From the NCBI RefSeq assembly GCF_002979415.1, contig NZ_PCOT01000002.1:124001-188000 (forward strand): DNA of 64,000 nt. Direction: 5' to 3'. Source of the stretch: Microbacterium sp. MYb72 (GTDB lineage Bacteria > Actinomycetota > Actinomycetes > Actinomycetales > Microbacteriaceae). The translations under genes and the position numbers were made by a program. Of the stretch, positions 56,916 through 64,000 are shown one piece after another; positions within the stretch are counted from its first letter, which is position 1, and every line of letters begins with the position of its first letter. The notes under the pieces are model-generated. The model was not told the DNA's origin. It saw only the letters and a program-made list of their open reading frames with translations, and did not search any database.

Positions 56916-57260
56916 GTGAACATCACCCAGCTTCGACGTTTCGTCGCCGTCGCCGAGGAGCTGCACTTCCCCCGCGCCGCAGAGTCCCTCGGCATCCCGC
57001 TCGCCGCGCTCTACTCGACGATCGAGAAGCTGGAGGACGAGGTGGGGCACCCTCTCGTCACACGTGGAGGCGAGACGAAGGTCACCGCCGCCGGGCTGCT
57101 CCTGCTCGATGAGGCGAGGGAGCGGATCGCCGCGGAGCCGGCTCCCGTCGCGAAGCCTGTCGCCCCGGCCGGCGGCAAGGCCAAGGCCTCCAAGGGCAGG
57201 GGCCGCGCACCGGTGGTCAAGGGTCAGCCCAAGCCCTACAAGAAGCGCCAGGGGCGCTAG
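56916..57260 (+). CDS. Stand-alone LysR-type HTH domain with a basic tail
   Basis: The 114-residue protein carries only the LysR winged helix (1-65: ITQLRRFVAVAEELHFPRAAE, then PLAALYSTIEKLEDEVGHPLV). It lacks the ligand-binding domain that makes normal LysR proteins about 300 residues. After the HTH follows an Ala/Pro linker and a Lys/Arg/Gly-rich tail (GKAKASKGRGRAP, QPKPYKKRQGR). It may be a nucleoid-like or accessory DNA-binding protein. The next 100 bases show no remnant of a LysR effector domain, so simple truncation is not evident. GTG start with AAGGA upstream. Confidence 0.7.
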   Translation: MNITQLRRFVAVAEELHFPRAAESLGIPLAALYSTIEKLEDEVGHPLVTRGGETKVTAAGLLLLDEARERIAAEPAPVAKPVAPAGGKAKASKGRGRAPVVKGQPKPYKKRQGR

Positions 57261-57363
57261 GAACCACCTCTGCGTCTCCGTTCCCGTGCCCGCTCACTCA
57301 GCGAAGGAGTGAGCTGGTTGCGAGTTCATCACGATCAGCAAGACACTCTCACCGCCCTGCGCT

Positions 57364-57389
57364 GATGGAGCCGATGGAGCCGATGGAAT
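57364..57389 (+). repeat. Short tandem repeat GATGGAGCC
   Basis: GATGGAGCC, GATGGAGCC and the partial GATGGAATC lie head to tail just upstream of the lipoprotein -10 box. Copy number could vary and alter promoter spacing. Confidence 0.5.
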
Positions 57390-57392
57390 CGA

Positions 57393-57398
57393 TACTGT
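57393..57398 (+). promoter_or_regulatory. -10 box TACTGT of a leaderless promoter
   Basis: Six bases before the ATG of the lipoprotein gene. Confidence 0.55.
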
Positions 57399-57404
57399 CT
57401 ACGC

Positions 57405-58064
57405 ATGCGCCGTATCATCGCCCCCATCATGGTCATCGCCGCCGCCACAGCGTCCCTCGTCTCCTGTGCGGCGACCCCGAAGGCTCCTCCGACACCCTCC
57501 TCGATCGAGTCGACGACCACCGAACCCTCCCCCAGCACAGACGAGTCACCTCAGCTCGTGGTGGGCATCAACGGCGTCACCTACATCGAAGGCGCGGATA
57601 CGGCGAGCGCGCAGTACGACGATGCTGCGGCGCTGCTCGCGCTGCTTACCGAAGCGACCGGTGAGTTGCCGACGCCCACCGAGATCGAGGACCCGCCGGG
57701 ATACGAGATGGACAAAGTGGCCTACGACTGGGAGGGCCTGAAGGTCATCACGGATGCAGGAGGCACAGGGGCCGCCAGCATCAGCGTCAGCGGGCCCGAG
57801 GTCGACGGCGTCCCGATCGCGACAGAGGAGGGCCTCTCCGTCGGCTCGTCCCGTGCCGATCTGTCGGCCGCGAACGGCTGGGACCAATGGGATGAGGACG
57901 GCGACGGCACGGCAGACTATGTCGGGCTTGGCGGTGTCCCGGTGCCGGGGACGACGTCCCTAGCGCATCCCGGTGAGGTCGGGATCCTCTTCCTGCTGTT
58001 CGTGCTGGATGGCGACACCGTGGTGCAGATCATGGCACCGTCGAACGACTTCAGCGACCTGTGA
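57405..58064 (+). CDS. Putative lipoprotein
   Basis: The 219-residue protein has a lipoprotein signal (MRRIIAPIMVIAAATASLVSC, lipobox LVSC with Cys 21) and a Thr/Ser/Pro-rich linker. The mature domain has a calcium-loop-like DEDGDGTAD around residue 165. I do not recognise the family. Codon use is less biased than its neighbours in places, but GC remains high. No operon partner. Confidence 0.68.
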   Translation: MRRIIAPIMVIAAATASLVSCAATPKAPPTPSSIESTTTEPSPSTDESPQLVVGINGVTYIEGADTASAQYDDAAALLALLTEATGELPTPTEIEDPPGYEMDKVAYDWEGLKVITDAGGTGAASISVSGPEVDGVPIATEEGLSVGSSRADLSAANGWDQWDEDGDGTADYVGLGGVPVPGTTSLAHPGEVGILFLLFVLDGDTVVQIMAPSNDFSDL

Positions 58065-58088
58065 ACCGCGGCAAAGCGACCCGGCAGC

Positions 58089-58354
58089 CTAACGTCCGAC
58101 GGGCATCTGCCCGATCGCCGTCGCGAACAACGAGATCCAGACGATGAAGAACGCCAGCTGCAGAAGGGTACCCAGGATGCCGATCACCATCGCCCATCTC
58201 GCCAGCCCGCGCCCGCTCTCCGCATTGCCGAGCGTATCGAGCTGATGCCTCGCGAAGAACGACAGGATCAGACCGGCCAGGGGGATGACGAAGGCCGCGA
58301 TGAACGCGACGAGCGCCAGGGTGTCACCTTGGCGGATGCGGGGATCTGGGTCAC
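58089..58354 (-). pseudogene. DUF4190-like membrane protein, apparent frameshift near its start
   Basis: Downstream of about 58330 one minus-strand frame encodes GDTLALVAFIAAFVIPLAGL, a linker with HQLDTLGNAESGRGLARWAM and a second helix ending MPVGR with TAG at 58089. This is the two-helix DUF4190 pattern. That frame has no start codon and is closed upstream by TGA. A leaderless start (TATGCT, 6 bases, GTG at 58352-58354) exists in another frame. The span is 266 bases; one extra base near 58345 would give an 88-residue protein with N-terminus like MTQDPRIRQ. Either a real 1-base deletion or a sequencing error. Confidence 0.65.
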
Positions 58355-58360
58355 GCGATC

Positions 58361-58366
58361 AGCATA
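58361..58366 (-). promoter_or_regulatory. -10 box TATGCT of the frameshifted DUF4190 gene
   Basis: Six bases before the GTG at 58354 on the minus strand, 9 bases inside the spacer after the hydrolase gene. Confidence 0.5.
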
Positions 58367-58374
58367 GGGCGAAC

Positions 58375-58941
58375 TCAGTCCCAGTCGAGGTACTCCTCGA
58401 TGACCACGGCGGTCTCGATCGGGTGGTGCATCGGGAAGAGGTGGTCGCCGCCGATGGTCTTGATGCTCGACCGGTCGGGGATCGTCGAGTGCAGGCGCTC
58501 GGCATTGACCGGCGGGTTCGCGTCGTCATCGGTGCCCTGCACGATGAGCACGGGGATCGCCGGCGCGATCTCGACGTCGGCCTCCTCGACGCCGAGCAGG
58601 AGGAGGCCGTTCGCGCGGTCGGGGTGCGCCGCGACGAGCGCGCGCGCCACGGTCCCGCCGAAGCCGTGCCCGCCGATCCACGTGTCCTGAAGACCGACAT
58701 GATCGATGACGGCGAGAGCATCCTCGACCCGCTCCTCGAACGAGGCGCCGGCAGCGTCGGCCCTGTGCCCGATGCGCAGCACATGGAACCCGGCTTCCTC
58801 GGCGAGGTAGTGCGCGACGACGCCGAGCACGTCGGCGGCGAGGCCGTGCTCCTGGATCAGCACGAGCTTGACCGGACCGTCTCCCTCATCGACGAAGGGG
58901 ATCGCACGTCCGTCGGGCTCGAAGATCTGGGTGTCGGTCAT
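58375..58941 (-). CDS. Alpha/beta hydrolase-fold protein lacking the nucleophile serine
   Basis: The 188-residue protein has the fold of small alpha/beta hydrolases: IPFVDEGDGPVKLVLIQEHGLAAD, a nucleophile elbow, IPVLIVQGTDDDANPP with the acid, and GGDHLFPMHHP with the His. At the elbow WIGGHGFGGTVA the expected GxSxG is GHGFG, so Ser is replaced by Gly (codon GGC, 58660s). It is therefore unlikely to hydrolyse esters by the usual mechanism. ATG chosen because AAGGAGA precedes it. TACGCT at 59038-59043 may be its promoter. Confidence 0.75.
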   Translation of the reverse strand: MTDTQIFEPDGRAIPFVDEGDGPVKLVLIQEHGLAADVLGVVAHYLAEEAGFHVLRIGHRADAAGASFEERVEDALAVIDHVGLQDTWIGGHGFGGTVARALVAAHPDRANGLLLLGVEEADVEIAPAIPVLIVQGTDDDANPPVNAERLHSTIPDRSSIKTIGGDHLFPMHHPIETAVVIEEYLDWD

Positions 58942-59037
58942 CTGCGTCGGTCTCCTTGCACGATCGATGCTTCGTCTGCGGCGCTGCGCCTGGGTGTATG
59001 GGCCGTCGCTAGCCTCAAGGACCGAAACGGCCTCTCC

Positions 59038-59043
59038 AGCGTA
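59038..59043 (-). promoter_or_regulatory. -10 box TACGCT, possible promoter of the hydrolase-fold gene
   Basis: On the minus strand about 96 bases before the ATG. The rest of the 211-base gap 58942-59152 shows nothing else recognisable. Confidence 0.35.
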
Positions 59044-59152
59044 TCTCCCCACAACCGTGCGACGGACGGGCGCGTCGCCGGAAGCGCCGACGCCCCTGCT
59101 GCTCGGCCGGTTCAGATCGCTCTATCTGGACTTACAGCACGCCCCCGTCCGC

Positions 59153-59965
59153 CTAATCCGGCTGGCACCGGGGGCAACGCTGCGCGGATGCTCCTCCGAA
59201 GACGTGGTCGACGATCATCGTGCCGCACACTGGGCATGCCTGCCCGCCGCGCCCATGGACAGACATGGCTTGGATCTTGGCGGGTTTGAGGGCGTCCGGA
59301 GGCAGCCCCCGGCGGTCGGCGAGCGCTCCGCGCATGATGTCGACGGTGGCGGCGAACAGCCTCTCTCTGGCCTCGGAGTCCAGCACCGCAGCGTGCACGA
59401 CCGGAGAGAGACGTGCCCGGTGCAGGATCTCATCGGAGTACGCGTTGCCGATTCCCGCGACGGATGTCTGCTCCTGCAGCAGCGCCTTGATCTGCTTCTT
59501 GCGGGTGCCGAGCGCGCGCTCGAAGTCCTCGCGGGAGAACTCTGCCGAGAGAGGATCAGGGCCGAGTGCCGCGATGCCCGCGACGTCCGAAGGGACGTCC
59601 ACGATCGCAGTTGTGACAGCGAGGAAGTCGCCCGCGTCGACGATCCGCATCACTGCACCGTCATCGAAGGTGACGCTCGCGACCTCCGGAACCGGCTCTT
59701 CGACGGAGACATCTCCTGCCGCCTTCCACCGGATCCAGCCGTTGCGTCCGAACCCGATGATCATCCACCCCGCCGAGGCATCGATCCCGAGGTGCTTCCC
59801 GAATCGCCGTAGACCGGAGATTCGCGCGCCGATGAGCGACGCAGGCGGGCGTTCGCGGGTCTTGACGATGCGGAACTCGCCGATGTCGATCTCAGCGATG
59901 ACACGGTCTCGGACTCGCTCATCGAGGAACTCGACGAGCGCCTGCACCTCCGGAGATTCGGGCAT
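59153..59965 (-). CDS. Fpg/Nei-family DNA glycosylase
   Basis: The 270-residue base-excision enzyme starts MPESPEV, keeping the catalytic N-terminal Pro and Glu of MPELPEV. It has the helix-two-turn-helix region (IKALLQEQTSVAGIGNAYSDEIL) and a C-terminal zinc finger with CPVC and CPRCQ. It removes oxidised bases and cleaves the abasic site. Whether it is Fpg-like or Nei-like is uncertain; actinobacteria have several paralogues and this one is divergent. Confidence 0.85.
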   Translation of the reverse strand: MPESPEVQALVEFLDERVRDRVIAEIDIGEFRIVKTRERPPASLIGARISGLRRFGKHLGIDASAGWMIIGFGRNGWIRWKAAGDVSVEEPVPEVASVTFDDGAVMRIVDAGDFLAVTTAIVDVPSDVAGIAALGPDPLSAEFSREDFERALGTRKKQIKALLQEQTSVAGIGNAYSDEILHRARLSPVVHAAVLDSEARERLFAATVDIMRGALADRRGLPPDALKPAKIQAMSVHGRGGQACPVCGTMIVDHVFGGASAQRCPRCQPD

Positions 59966-60080
59966 GCGTCCATCGTCGCACCGGCATCCGACATACGGCC
60001 GCCGCCCATGGACGCTGACGGCGGTCGATCCATCAGGGAGATGGTGTCAGCCCACACAGGATGCGACTCGCCGCGAATGC

Positions 60081-61154
60081 TCAGTTGTTGAAGCGGAACT
60101 CCACGACGTCGCCATCCTGCATGACGTAGTCCTTGCCTTCGAGGCGGGCCTTGCCCTTGGCTCGGGCCTCGATGACCGACCCCGTCTCGACGAGGTCGTC
60201 GAACGAGACGATCTCCGCCTTGATGAACCCCTTCTCGAAGTCGGTGTGGATGACTCCGGCGGCCTGCGGGGCCTTCCAGCCCTTGCCGATGGTCCAGGCG
60301 CGCGCTTCCTTGGGGCCCGCCGTCAGGTACGTCTGCAGGCCGAGGGTGTCGAAGCCGATGCGGGCGAGCTGGTCGAGACCCGACTCGTCCTGTCCCGTCG
60401 AGGCCAGCAGCTCGGCGGCATCCTCGGGGTCGAGGTCGATGAGCTCGGACTCGATCTTCGCGTCCAGGAAGATCGCCTTCGCGGGGGCGACCAGCGCGGC
60501 AAGCTCCTCCTTGCGGGCAGCGTCCGTCAGCACGCCCTCGTCGACGTTGAAGACGAAGATGACGGGCTTCGAGGTCAGCAGGCCGAGCTCGCGGATCGGC
60601 GCGAGATCGAGGCCGGACACCGAGAGCAGCACGCCGCGCTCGAGGGCCTCCTTCGCCGCCTGCGCGGTCTCGAGCACGATCGGCTCGATCTTCTTGCCGC
60701 GGACTTCCTTCTCGTAGCGGGTGATCGCCCTGTCCACGGTCTCGAGGTCGGCGAGCATGAGCTCCGCGTTGATCGTCTCCATGTCGGACGCCGGGTTCAC
60801 CGCGCCGTCCACGTGCACGACGTCGTCATCGGCGAAGCCGCGGACGACCTGGGCGATCGCGTCGGCCTCGCGGATGTTCGCGAGGAACTTGTTGCCCAGA
60901 CCCTCGCCCTCGCTCGCGCCCCGGACGATGCCGGCGATGTCGACGAACGACACCGCGGCGGGGAGGATGCGCTCACTGCCGAAGATCTCCGCGAGCTTGT
61001 CGAGACGCGAGTCGGGCAGGTTCACCACGCCGACGTTGGGCTCGATCGTCGCGAACGGATAGTTCGCCGCGAGCACGTCGTTCTTGGTGAGAGCGTTGAA
61101 GAGGGTGGACTTGCCGACGTTGGGCAGGCCGACGATTCCGATTGTAAGAGCCAC
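60081..61154 (-). CDS. ychF: Ribosome-associated ATPase YchF/OLA1
   Basis: The 357-residue Obg-family protein has G1 GLPNVGKSTLFN, ANYPFATIEPNVGVV, G3 DIAGIVRGASEGEG, the altered G4 FVFNVDE that favours ATP, a coiled coil and a C-terminal TGS domain ending DGDVVEFRFNN. It is conserved and linked to translation and redox stress. GTG start, with TAGACT 8 bases upstream. Confidence 0.95.
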   Translation of the reverse strand: MALTIGIVGLPNVGKSTLFNALTKNDVLAANYPFATIEPNVGVVNLPDSRLDKLAEIFGSERILPAAVSFVDIAGIVRGASEGEGLGNKFLANIREADAIAQVVRGFADDDVVHVDGAVNPASDMETINAELMLADLETVDRAITRYEKEVRGKKIEPIVLETAQAAKEALERGVLLSVSGLDLAPIRELGLLTSKPVIFVFNVDEGVLTDAARKEELAALVAPAKAIFLDAKIESELIDLDPEDAAELLASTGQDESGLDQLARIGFDTLGLQTYLTAGPKEARAWTIGKGWKAPQAAGVIHTDFEKGFIKAEIVSFDDLVETGSVIEARAKGKARLEGKDYVMQDGDVVEFRFNN

Positions 61155-61162
61155 GGAAGTCG

Positions 61163-61168
61163 AGTCTA
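61163..61168 (-). promoter_or_regulatory. -10 box TAGACT of ychF
   Basis: Eight bases before the GTG, slightly longer than the usual 6-base leaderless spacing in this window. Confidence 0.5.
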
Positions 61169-61204
61169 CCGGGGGCGGATGCCGCGAGCCTGCGCCCGGT
61201 AGAC

Positions 61205-61270
61205 GCCCTCCCGGATCCGGATCTCCGCTCGAGATCCGGAAGGTTCACGCGCGACGATCCGGATCCCGGT
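61205..61270 (-). repeat. Dispersed palindromic intergenic repeat, copy C
   Basis: In the 166-base gap between ychF and the methyltransferase gene. Plus-strand CCTCCCGGATCCGGA and CTCGAGATCCGGA match copy B (1328-1356) at about 24 of the first 33 positions by eye, with GATCCGG boxes at the same spacing. The second half is diverged. The rest of the gap shows nothing else. Confidence 0.45.
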
Positions 61271-61320
61271 CGATTGGCCGGGTCTCGGAGCGCCCGGTCG
61301 GCAGGATCCCGCCGCAGGAC

Positions 61321-62061
61321 TCAGCTCCTGATCGCGCGGAACGCCCGCGTCACGTACGGCAGATCGATCACGGTATCCCCGTGGAGTCCCAGCTCGTCGA
61401 ACAGGGCGTCCATCTCGCCGTGGACACGCGCCTTCTCCTCATCGGATGCCGTGATGATGTAGCTGCGCGACGACGCCATGCTGTGCAGCTGCTCCCGGGT
61501 GATGGGCCGCACCCATTCCCAGGTCTCCTCCTCGAGCTCCCCGAAGGGCGTCGCTACCGAGGGGCCTCCCTCGGCCATCATGATCTCGGCGTTGCTGCCG
61601 TGCATGATCTCGGTGAGACGGCGCACCCAGTCGGCGCGCTCGTCGCGAAGGTTCCAGATCAGCCCCAGCACTCCCCCGGACTTCACGACGCGCCCGACCT
61701 CCGCGGAGGCCGTCACGGGGTCGACCCAGTGCCACGCCTGGCCGAGAACGACGGCGTCGAGACCCGCATCCGGCAGCGGCAGCGACTCGGCGGTGCCGAC
61801 GAAGGTCGGCACGCCGGGCACGGCATCGCGCAGGGCGGAGAGCATCGCAGGATCCGGGTCGATCGCCACGATCTCGGCGTCCGGGGCCGCGGCGAGCACT
61901 CGGGTGAGCTTGCCCGTGCCCGCCCCGACGTCGGCGATGCGCGTGGAGCCCGCGGGCATCGGCTCGAGCATCCAGGCGACCGCCTCGAACGGATAGTCGG
62001 GTCGCCCCGCCTCGTAGTTCCCCGCCTCTGCTCCGAACGACGTCGCCATATCCTCAGCCAT
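61321..62061 (-). CDS. Class I SAM-dependent methyltransferase
   Basis: The 246-residue protein has the SAM loop IADVGAGTGKLTRVLA, acidic strand end IVAIDPDPAM, and motif LDAVVLGQAWHWVDP typical of Methyltransf_11/UbiE-like enzymes. Substrate unknown. The first ATG (62059-62061) is chosen over a second four codons later because the TAGGCT box lies exactly 6 bases upstream. Divergent from the exonuclease gene. Confidence 0.85.
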   Translation of the reverse strand: MAEDMATSFGAEAGNYEAGRPDYPFEAVAWMLEPMPAGSTRIADVGAGTGKLTRVLAAAPDAEIVAIDPDPAMLSALRDAVPGVPTFVGTAESLPLPDAGLDAVVLGQAWHWVDPVTASAEVGRVVKSGGVLGLIWNLRDERADWVRRLTEIMHGSNAEIMMAEGGPSVATPFGELEEETWEWVRPITREQLHSMASSRSYIITASDEEKARVHGEMDALFDELGLHGDTVIDLPYVTRAFRAIRS

Positions 62062-62067
62062 ATCGCC

Positions 62068-62073
62068 AGCCTA
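62068..62073 (-). promoter_or_regulatory. -10 box TAGGCT of a leaderless promoter
   Basis: Six bases before the methyltransferase ATG. Confidence 0.58.
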
Positions 62074-62120
62074 CGGCGAGTCTTCCGGACCCGCTCGGAG
62101 GGCGGGGTGAAAGTGGAGAG

Positions 62121-62714
62121 GTGCCCCTGGACTTCACCGCGATCGACTTCGAGACGGCGAACTCCAGCCCCGCCTCGGCCTGCTCCGTCGGACTCGTCCG
62201 CGTTCGCGACGGCCGCGTCGTCGCCACCGCGGGCTGGCTGATCCAACCGCCCGCAGGCCACGACGAGTTCCAGGAGTGGAACGTCAAGATCCACGGCATC
62301 CGTCCGCACGACGTGAGGGATGCCGCCACCTGGTCCGAGCAGTTCGACCGCCTGTGCGCGTTCGCCGGCGCCGACGTGCTGGTCGCACACAACGCCGGAT
62401 TCGATCTGAACGTGCTGCGCCGCGCCTCGGAGGCGACGGGCGAGATCTGCCCGCCGTACCGCTCGCTGTGCAGCCTGCAGGTGGCGCGGAAGACGTACGA
62501 GCTCGACTCCTACCGTCTGCCCAAGGCCGCTGCCGCCGCGGGATTCTCGGAGTTCTCGCACCACGATGCGCTGGCCGACGCCCGCGCCTGCGCCGAGATC
62601 GTGATCGACTCCGCCCGACGTGCCGAGGCGTCGGACGTGTTCGGTCTCGCCAGGGCTCTGGGCCTCCGCGTCACCGAACCGGTCGCCGCCGCGGAGGAAC
62701 GCGCCGTCGCCTGA
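62121..62714 (+). CDS. DnaQ-like DEDDh 3'-5' exonuclease
   Basis: The 197-residue protein has Exo I FTAIDFETANSS (Asp and Glu ligands), Exo II VAHNAGFDLNVL and Exo III HHDALADARACAEI with the catalytic His and last Asp. It resembles stand-alone epsilon-like exonucleases that trim DNA or RNA. No BRCT or helicase partner. The GTG start has GGAGAG directly adjacent and a GAAAGT box 6 bases before it. Confidence 0.85.
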   Translation: MPLDFTAIDFETANSSPASACSVGLVRVRDGRVVATAGWLIQPPAGHDEFQEWNVKIHGIRPHDVRDAATWSEQFDRLCAFAGADVLVAHNAGFDLNVLRRASEATGEICPPYRSLCSLQVARKTYELDSYRLPKAAAAAGFSEFSHHDALADARACAEIVIDSARRAEASDVFGLARALGLRVTEPVAAAEERAVA

Positions 62715-62754
62715 CATCCCGCCGATGTCGGTGGTCGAGGGCATCATCGGATCC

Positions 62755-63993
62755 ATGGATCCTCTGACGATCGTCCTCCTCCTCATCGCCCTCGCGGCCG
62801 GTGCCGCCCTGGGCTGGTACCTGCGCGCGGGCCGAGGAGCGGCGGAGCTGGCCAGAGCACAGGCCGAGCTCGCCGCCGCGCGCGACGACCGCGACAGACA
62901 GTACGACCTGTATCGTGATGCCGTCGAGCATGCCCGTGAGGAGCAGCGGGCCGAGGCGATCCGCGTGCAGCAGCAGAACGCCGTCCTGACGGCGCTCGCT
63001 CCCGTGCGCGAGAGCCTCCAGCAGATGCAGCACAAGGTCGCGACGATCGAGCAGGAGCGCCATGCGCAGTTCGGGTCGCTCGCCGAACAGCTGCGTCGCG
63101 CACAGGAGTCCGATGAGGCGCTGCGCGCGACGACCGAGTCGCTCGCCGGAGCGCTGAAGTCGACCGCGACCAGGGGCGTGTGGGGTGAGACGCAGCTGCG
63201 GCGCGTCGTCGAGGCCGCGGGCCTCACCCGGCACGTCGACTTCGATCTGCAGTCGACCATCTCCTCGGATCGCGGCGTCGGCCGGCCCGACATGGTGATC
63301 AGGCTCGCCGGTGGCGCGTCGATCCCCGTCGACGCGAAGGTCCCCCTCGACGCCTATCTTGAGGCATCGGCGCTGCCGGCGGGCGACGCGCACGAGGCGG
63401 AGCGGCGCATGCTCATGCAGAAGCACGTGAAAGCGGTGCGCGCACACATCGACGCGCTCACCAAGAAGGCCTACTGGTCTGGCCTCGAGTCGAGCCCCGA
63501 GTTCGTGATCTGCTTCCTGCCGAGCGAGTCGCTGCTCTCCGCGGCGATCGACGAGGATCCGACACTGCTCGACTACGCGTTCAGCCGCCGGGTGGCGCTG
63601 GCCTCGCCCGTCAATCTCTGGGCGGTGCTCAAGACGGTCGCCTACACCTGGACCCAGCAGGAGGTGTCGACCGAGGCTCGCACTCTGCTCGCCCTCGGCA
63701 CGCAGCTGTACGACCGCCTCGGCGTGCTGGCCGGCCATGCCGACGACCTCCGCCGCGCCCTGGAGCGCACGGTCGACAGCTACAACCGCTTCGCCGGTTC
63801 ACTGGAGAACCGCGTGCTCGTGACGGCCCGGCAGTTCCCCGGCGTCGACTCCTCGACGCTCGACGCGTCGCCGCAGGTGATCGGAGGCAGCGCGCGCCGA
63901 TTCACAGCGGCCGAGCTCGTCAGCGACGTGGATGCCGCCGAGCCCGTGCGGGCCGAGCTGGGCGACGTGCGTCAGCGGCTCGAGGGCGACTGA
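62755..63993 (+). CDS. rmuC: DNA recombination protein RmuC
   Basis: The 412-residue protein has an N-terminal membrane helix (LTIVLLLIALAAGAALGWYL), a long coiled coil (about 25-130) and the RmuC domain (about 135-370) with TRGVWGETQLRRVVE, GRPDMVIRLAGG, PVDAKVPLDAYLEA and EFVICFLPSE. RmuC limits inversions at short repeats and is a predicted nuclease-fold protein. ATG at 62755 chosen since the membrane helix begins there. Confidence 0.9.
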   Translation: MDPLTIVLLLIALAAGAALGWYLRAGRGAAELARAQAELAAARDDRDRQYDLYRDAVEHAREEQRAEAIRVQQQNAVLTALAPVRESLQQMQHKVATIEQERHAQFGSLAEQLRRAQESDEALRATTESLAGALKSTATRGVWGETQLRRVVEAAGLTRHVDFDLQSTISSDRGVGRPDMVIRLAGGASIPVDAKVPLDAYLEASALPAGDAHEAERRMLMQKHVKAVRAHIDALTKKAYWSGLESSPEFVICFLPSESLLSAAIDEDPTLLDYAFSRRVALASPVNLWAVLKTVAYTWTQQEVSTEARTLLALGTQLYDRLGVLAGHADDLRRALERTVDSYNRFAGSLENRVLVTARQFPGVDSSTLDASPQVIGGSARRFTAAELVSDVDAAEPVRAELGDVRQRLEGD

Positions 63994-64000
63994 GGCCGTC

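Overview
The window looks like core chromosome of a high-GC Gram-positive actinobacterium, most likely a Microbacterium-like member of the Microbacteriaceae (inferred from protein content, gene order and promoter style; no rRNA is present to confirm it). Genes are densely packed on both strands, third codon positions are almost all G or C, adjacent genes often overlap as ATGA or GTGA, and many genes start 6 bases after a TANNNT box, the signature of leaderless mRNAs. I see no tRNA, rRNA, CRISPR array, integrase, transposase or phage gene.

Layout. 1-9.3 kb: end of an M24 aminopeptidase, VOC protein, MalY-type aminotransferase, hydrolase and stress-protein pair, then a cluster of MgtE-like CBS protein, DUF1003 protein, Mrp ATPase, membrane proteins, tatB and an O-methyltransferase. 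9.4-20.4 kb: DUF3117 protein, mannosyltransferase, dapE divergent from dapD, DEAD-box helicase with a long leader, citrate synthase, dapC, ferredoxin, and azlCD facing an XRE-cupin regulator. 20.4-30.2 kb: secreted transglycosylase-like protein, typA, CPBP protease, and a peptide ABC transporter operon ending in a PH-domain gene. 30.3-35.0 kb: gcvT-gcvH-gcvP under a tandem glycine riboswitch. 35.1-41.0 kb: a wall-anchored metallophosphoesterase and a sugar ABC transporter with a strong palindromic operator. 41.1-46.6 kb: nrtR-nadA-nadB-nadC-nadS, de novo NAD synthesis with its sensor-repressor and a cysteine desulfurase. 46.7-64.0 kb: glycosyltransferase, SDR, ABC exporter facing an MFS exporter, small membrane proteins, ABC-F ATPase, orphan LysR-type DNA-binding domain, lipoprotein, a frameshifted DUF4190 gene, hydrolase-fold protein without its nucleophile, Fpg/Nei glycosylase, ychF, methyltransferase, DnaQ-like exonuclease and rmuC.

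How the genes work together. Three lysine/diaminopimelate genes (dapE, dapD, dapC) lie within 7 kb and cover the succinylase branch except DapA and DapB. The nad cluster makes NAD from aspartate. The gcv operon degrades glycine when glycine is plentiful. Two complete ABC importers bring in peptides and a sugar.

I found no clearly new multi-gene system. The most unusual signals are a family of palindromic intergenic repeats (three copies), a short repeat inserted in frame in nadB, a GGATGCC/GGCATCC motif that appears to override codon preference, the leader of the DEAD-box helicase, the operator arrays at azlC and the sugar ABC operon, and several proteins lacking expected key residues.
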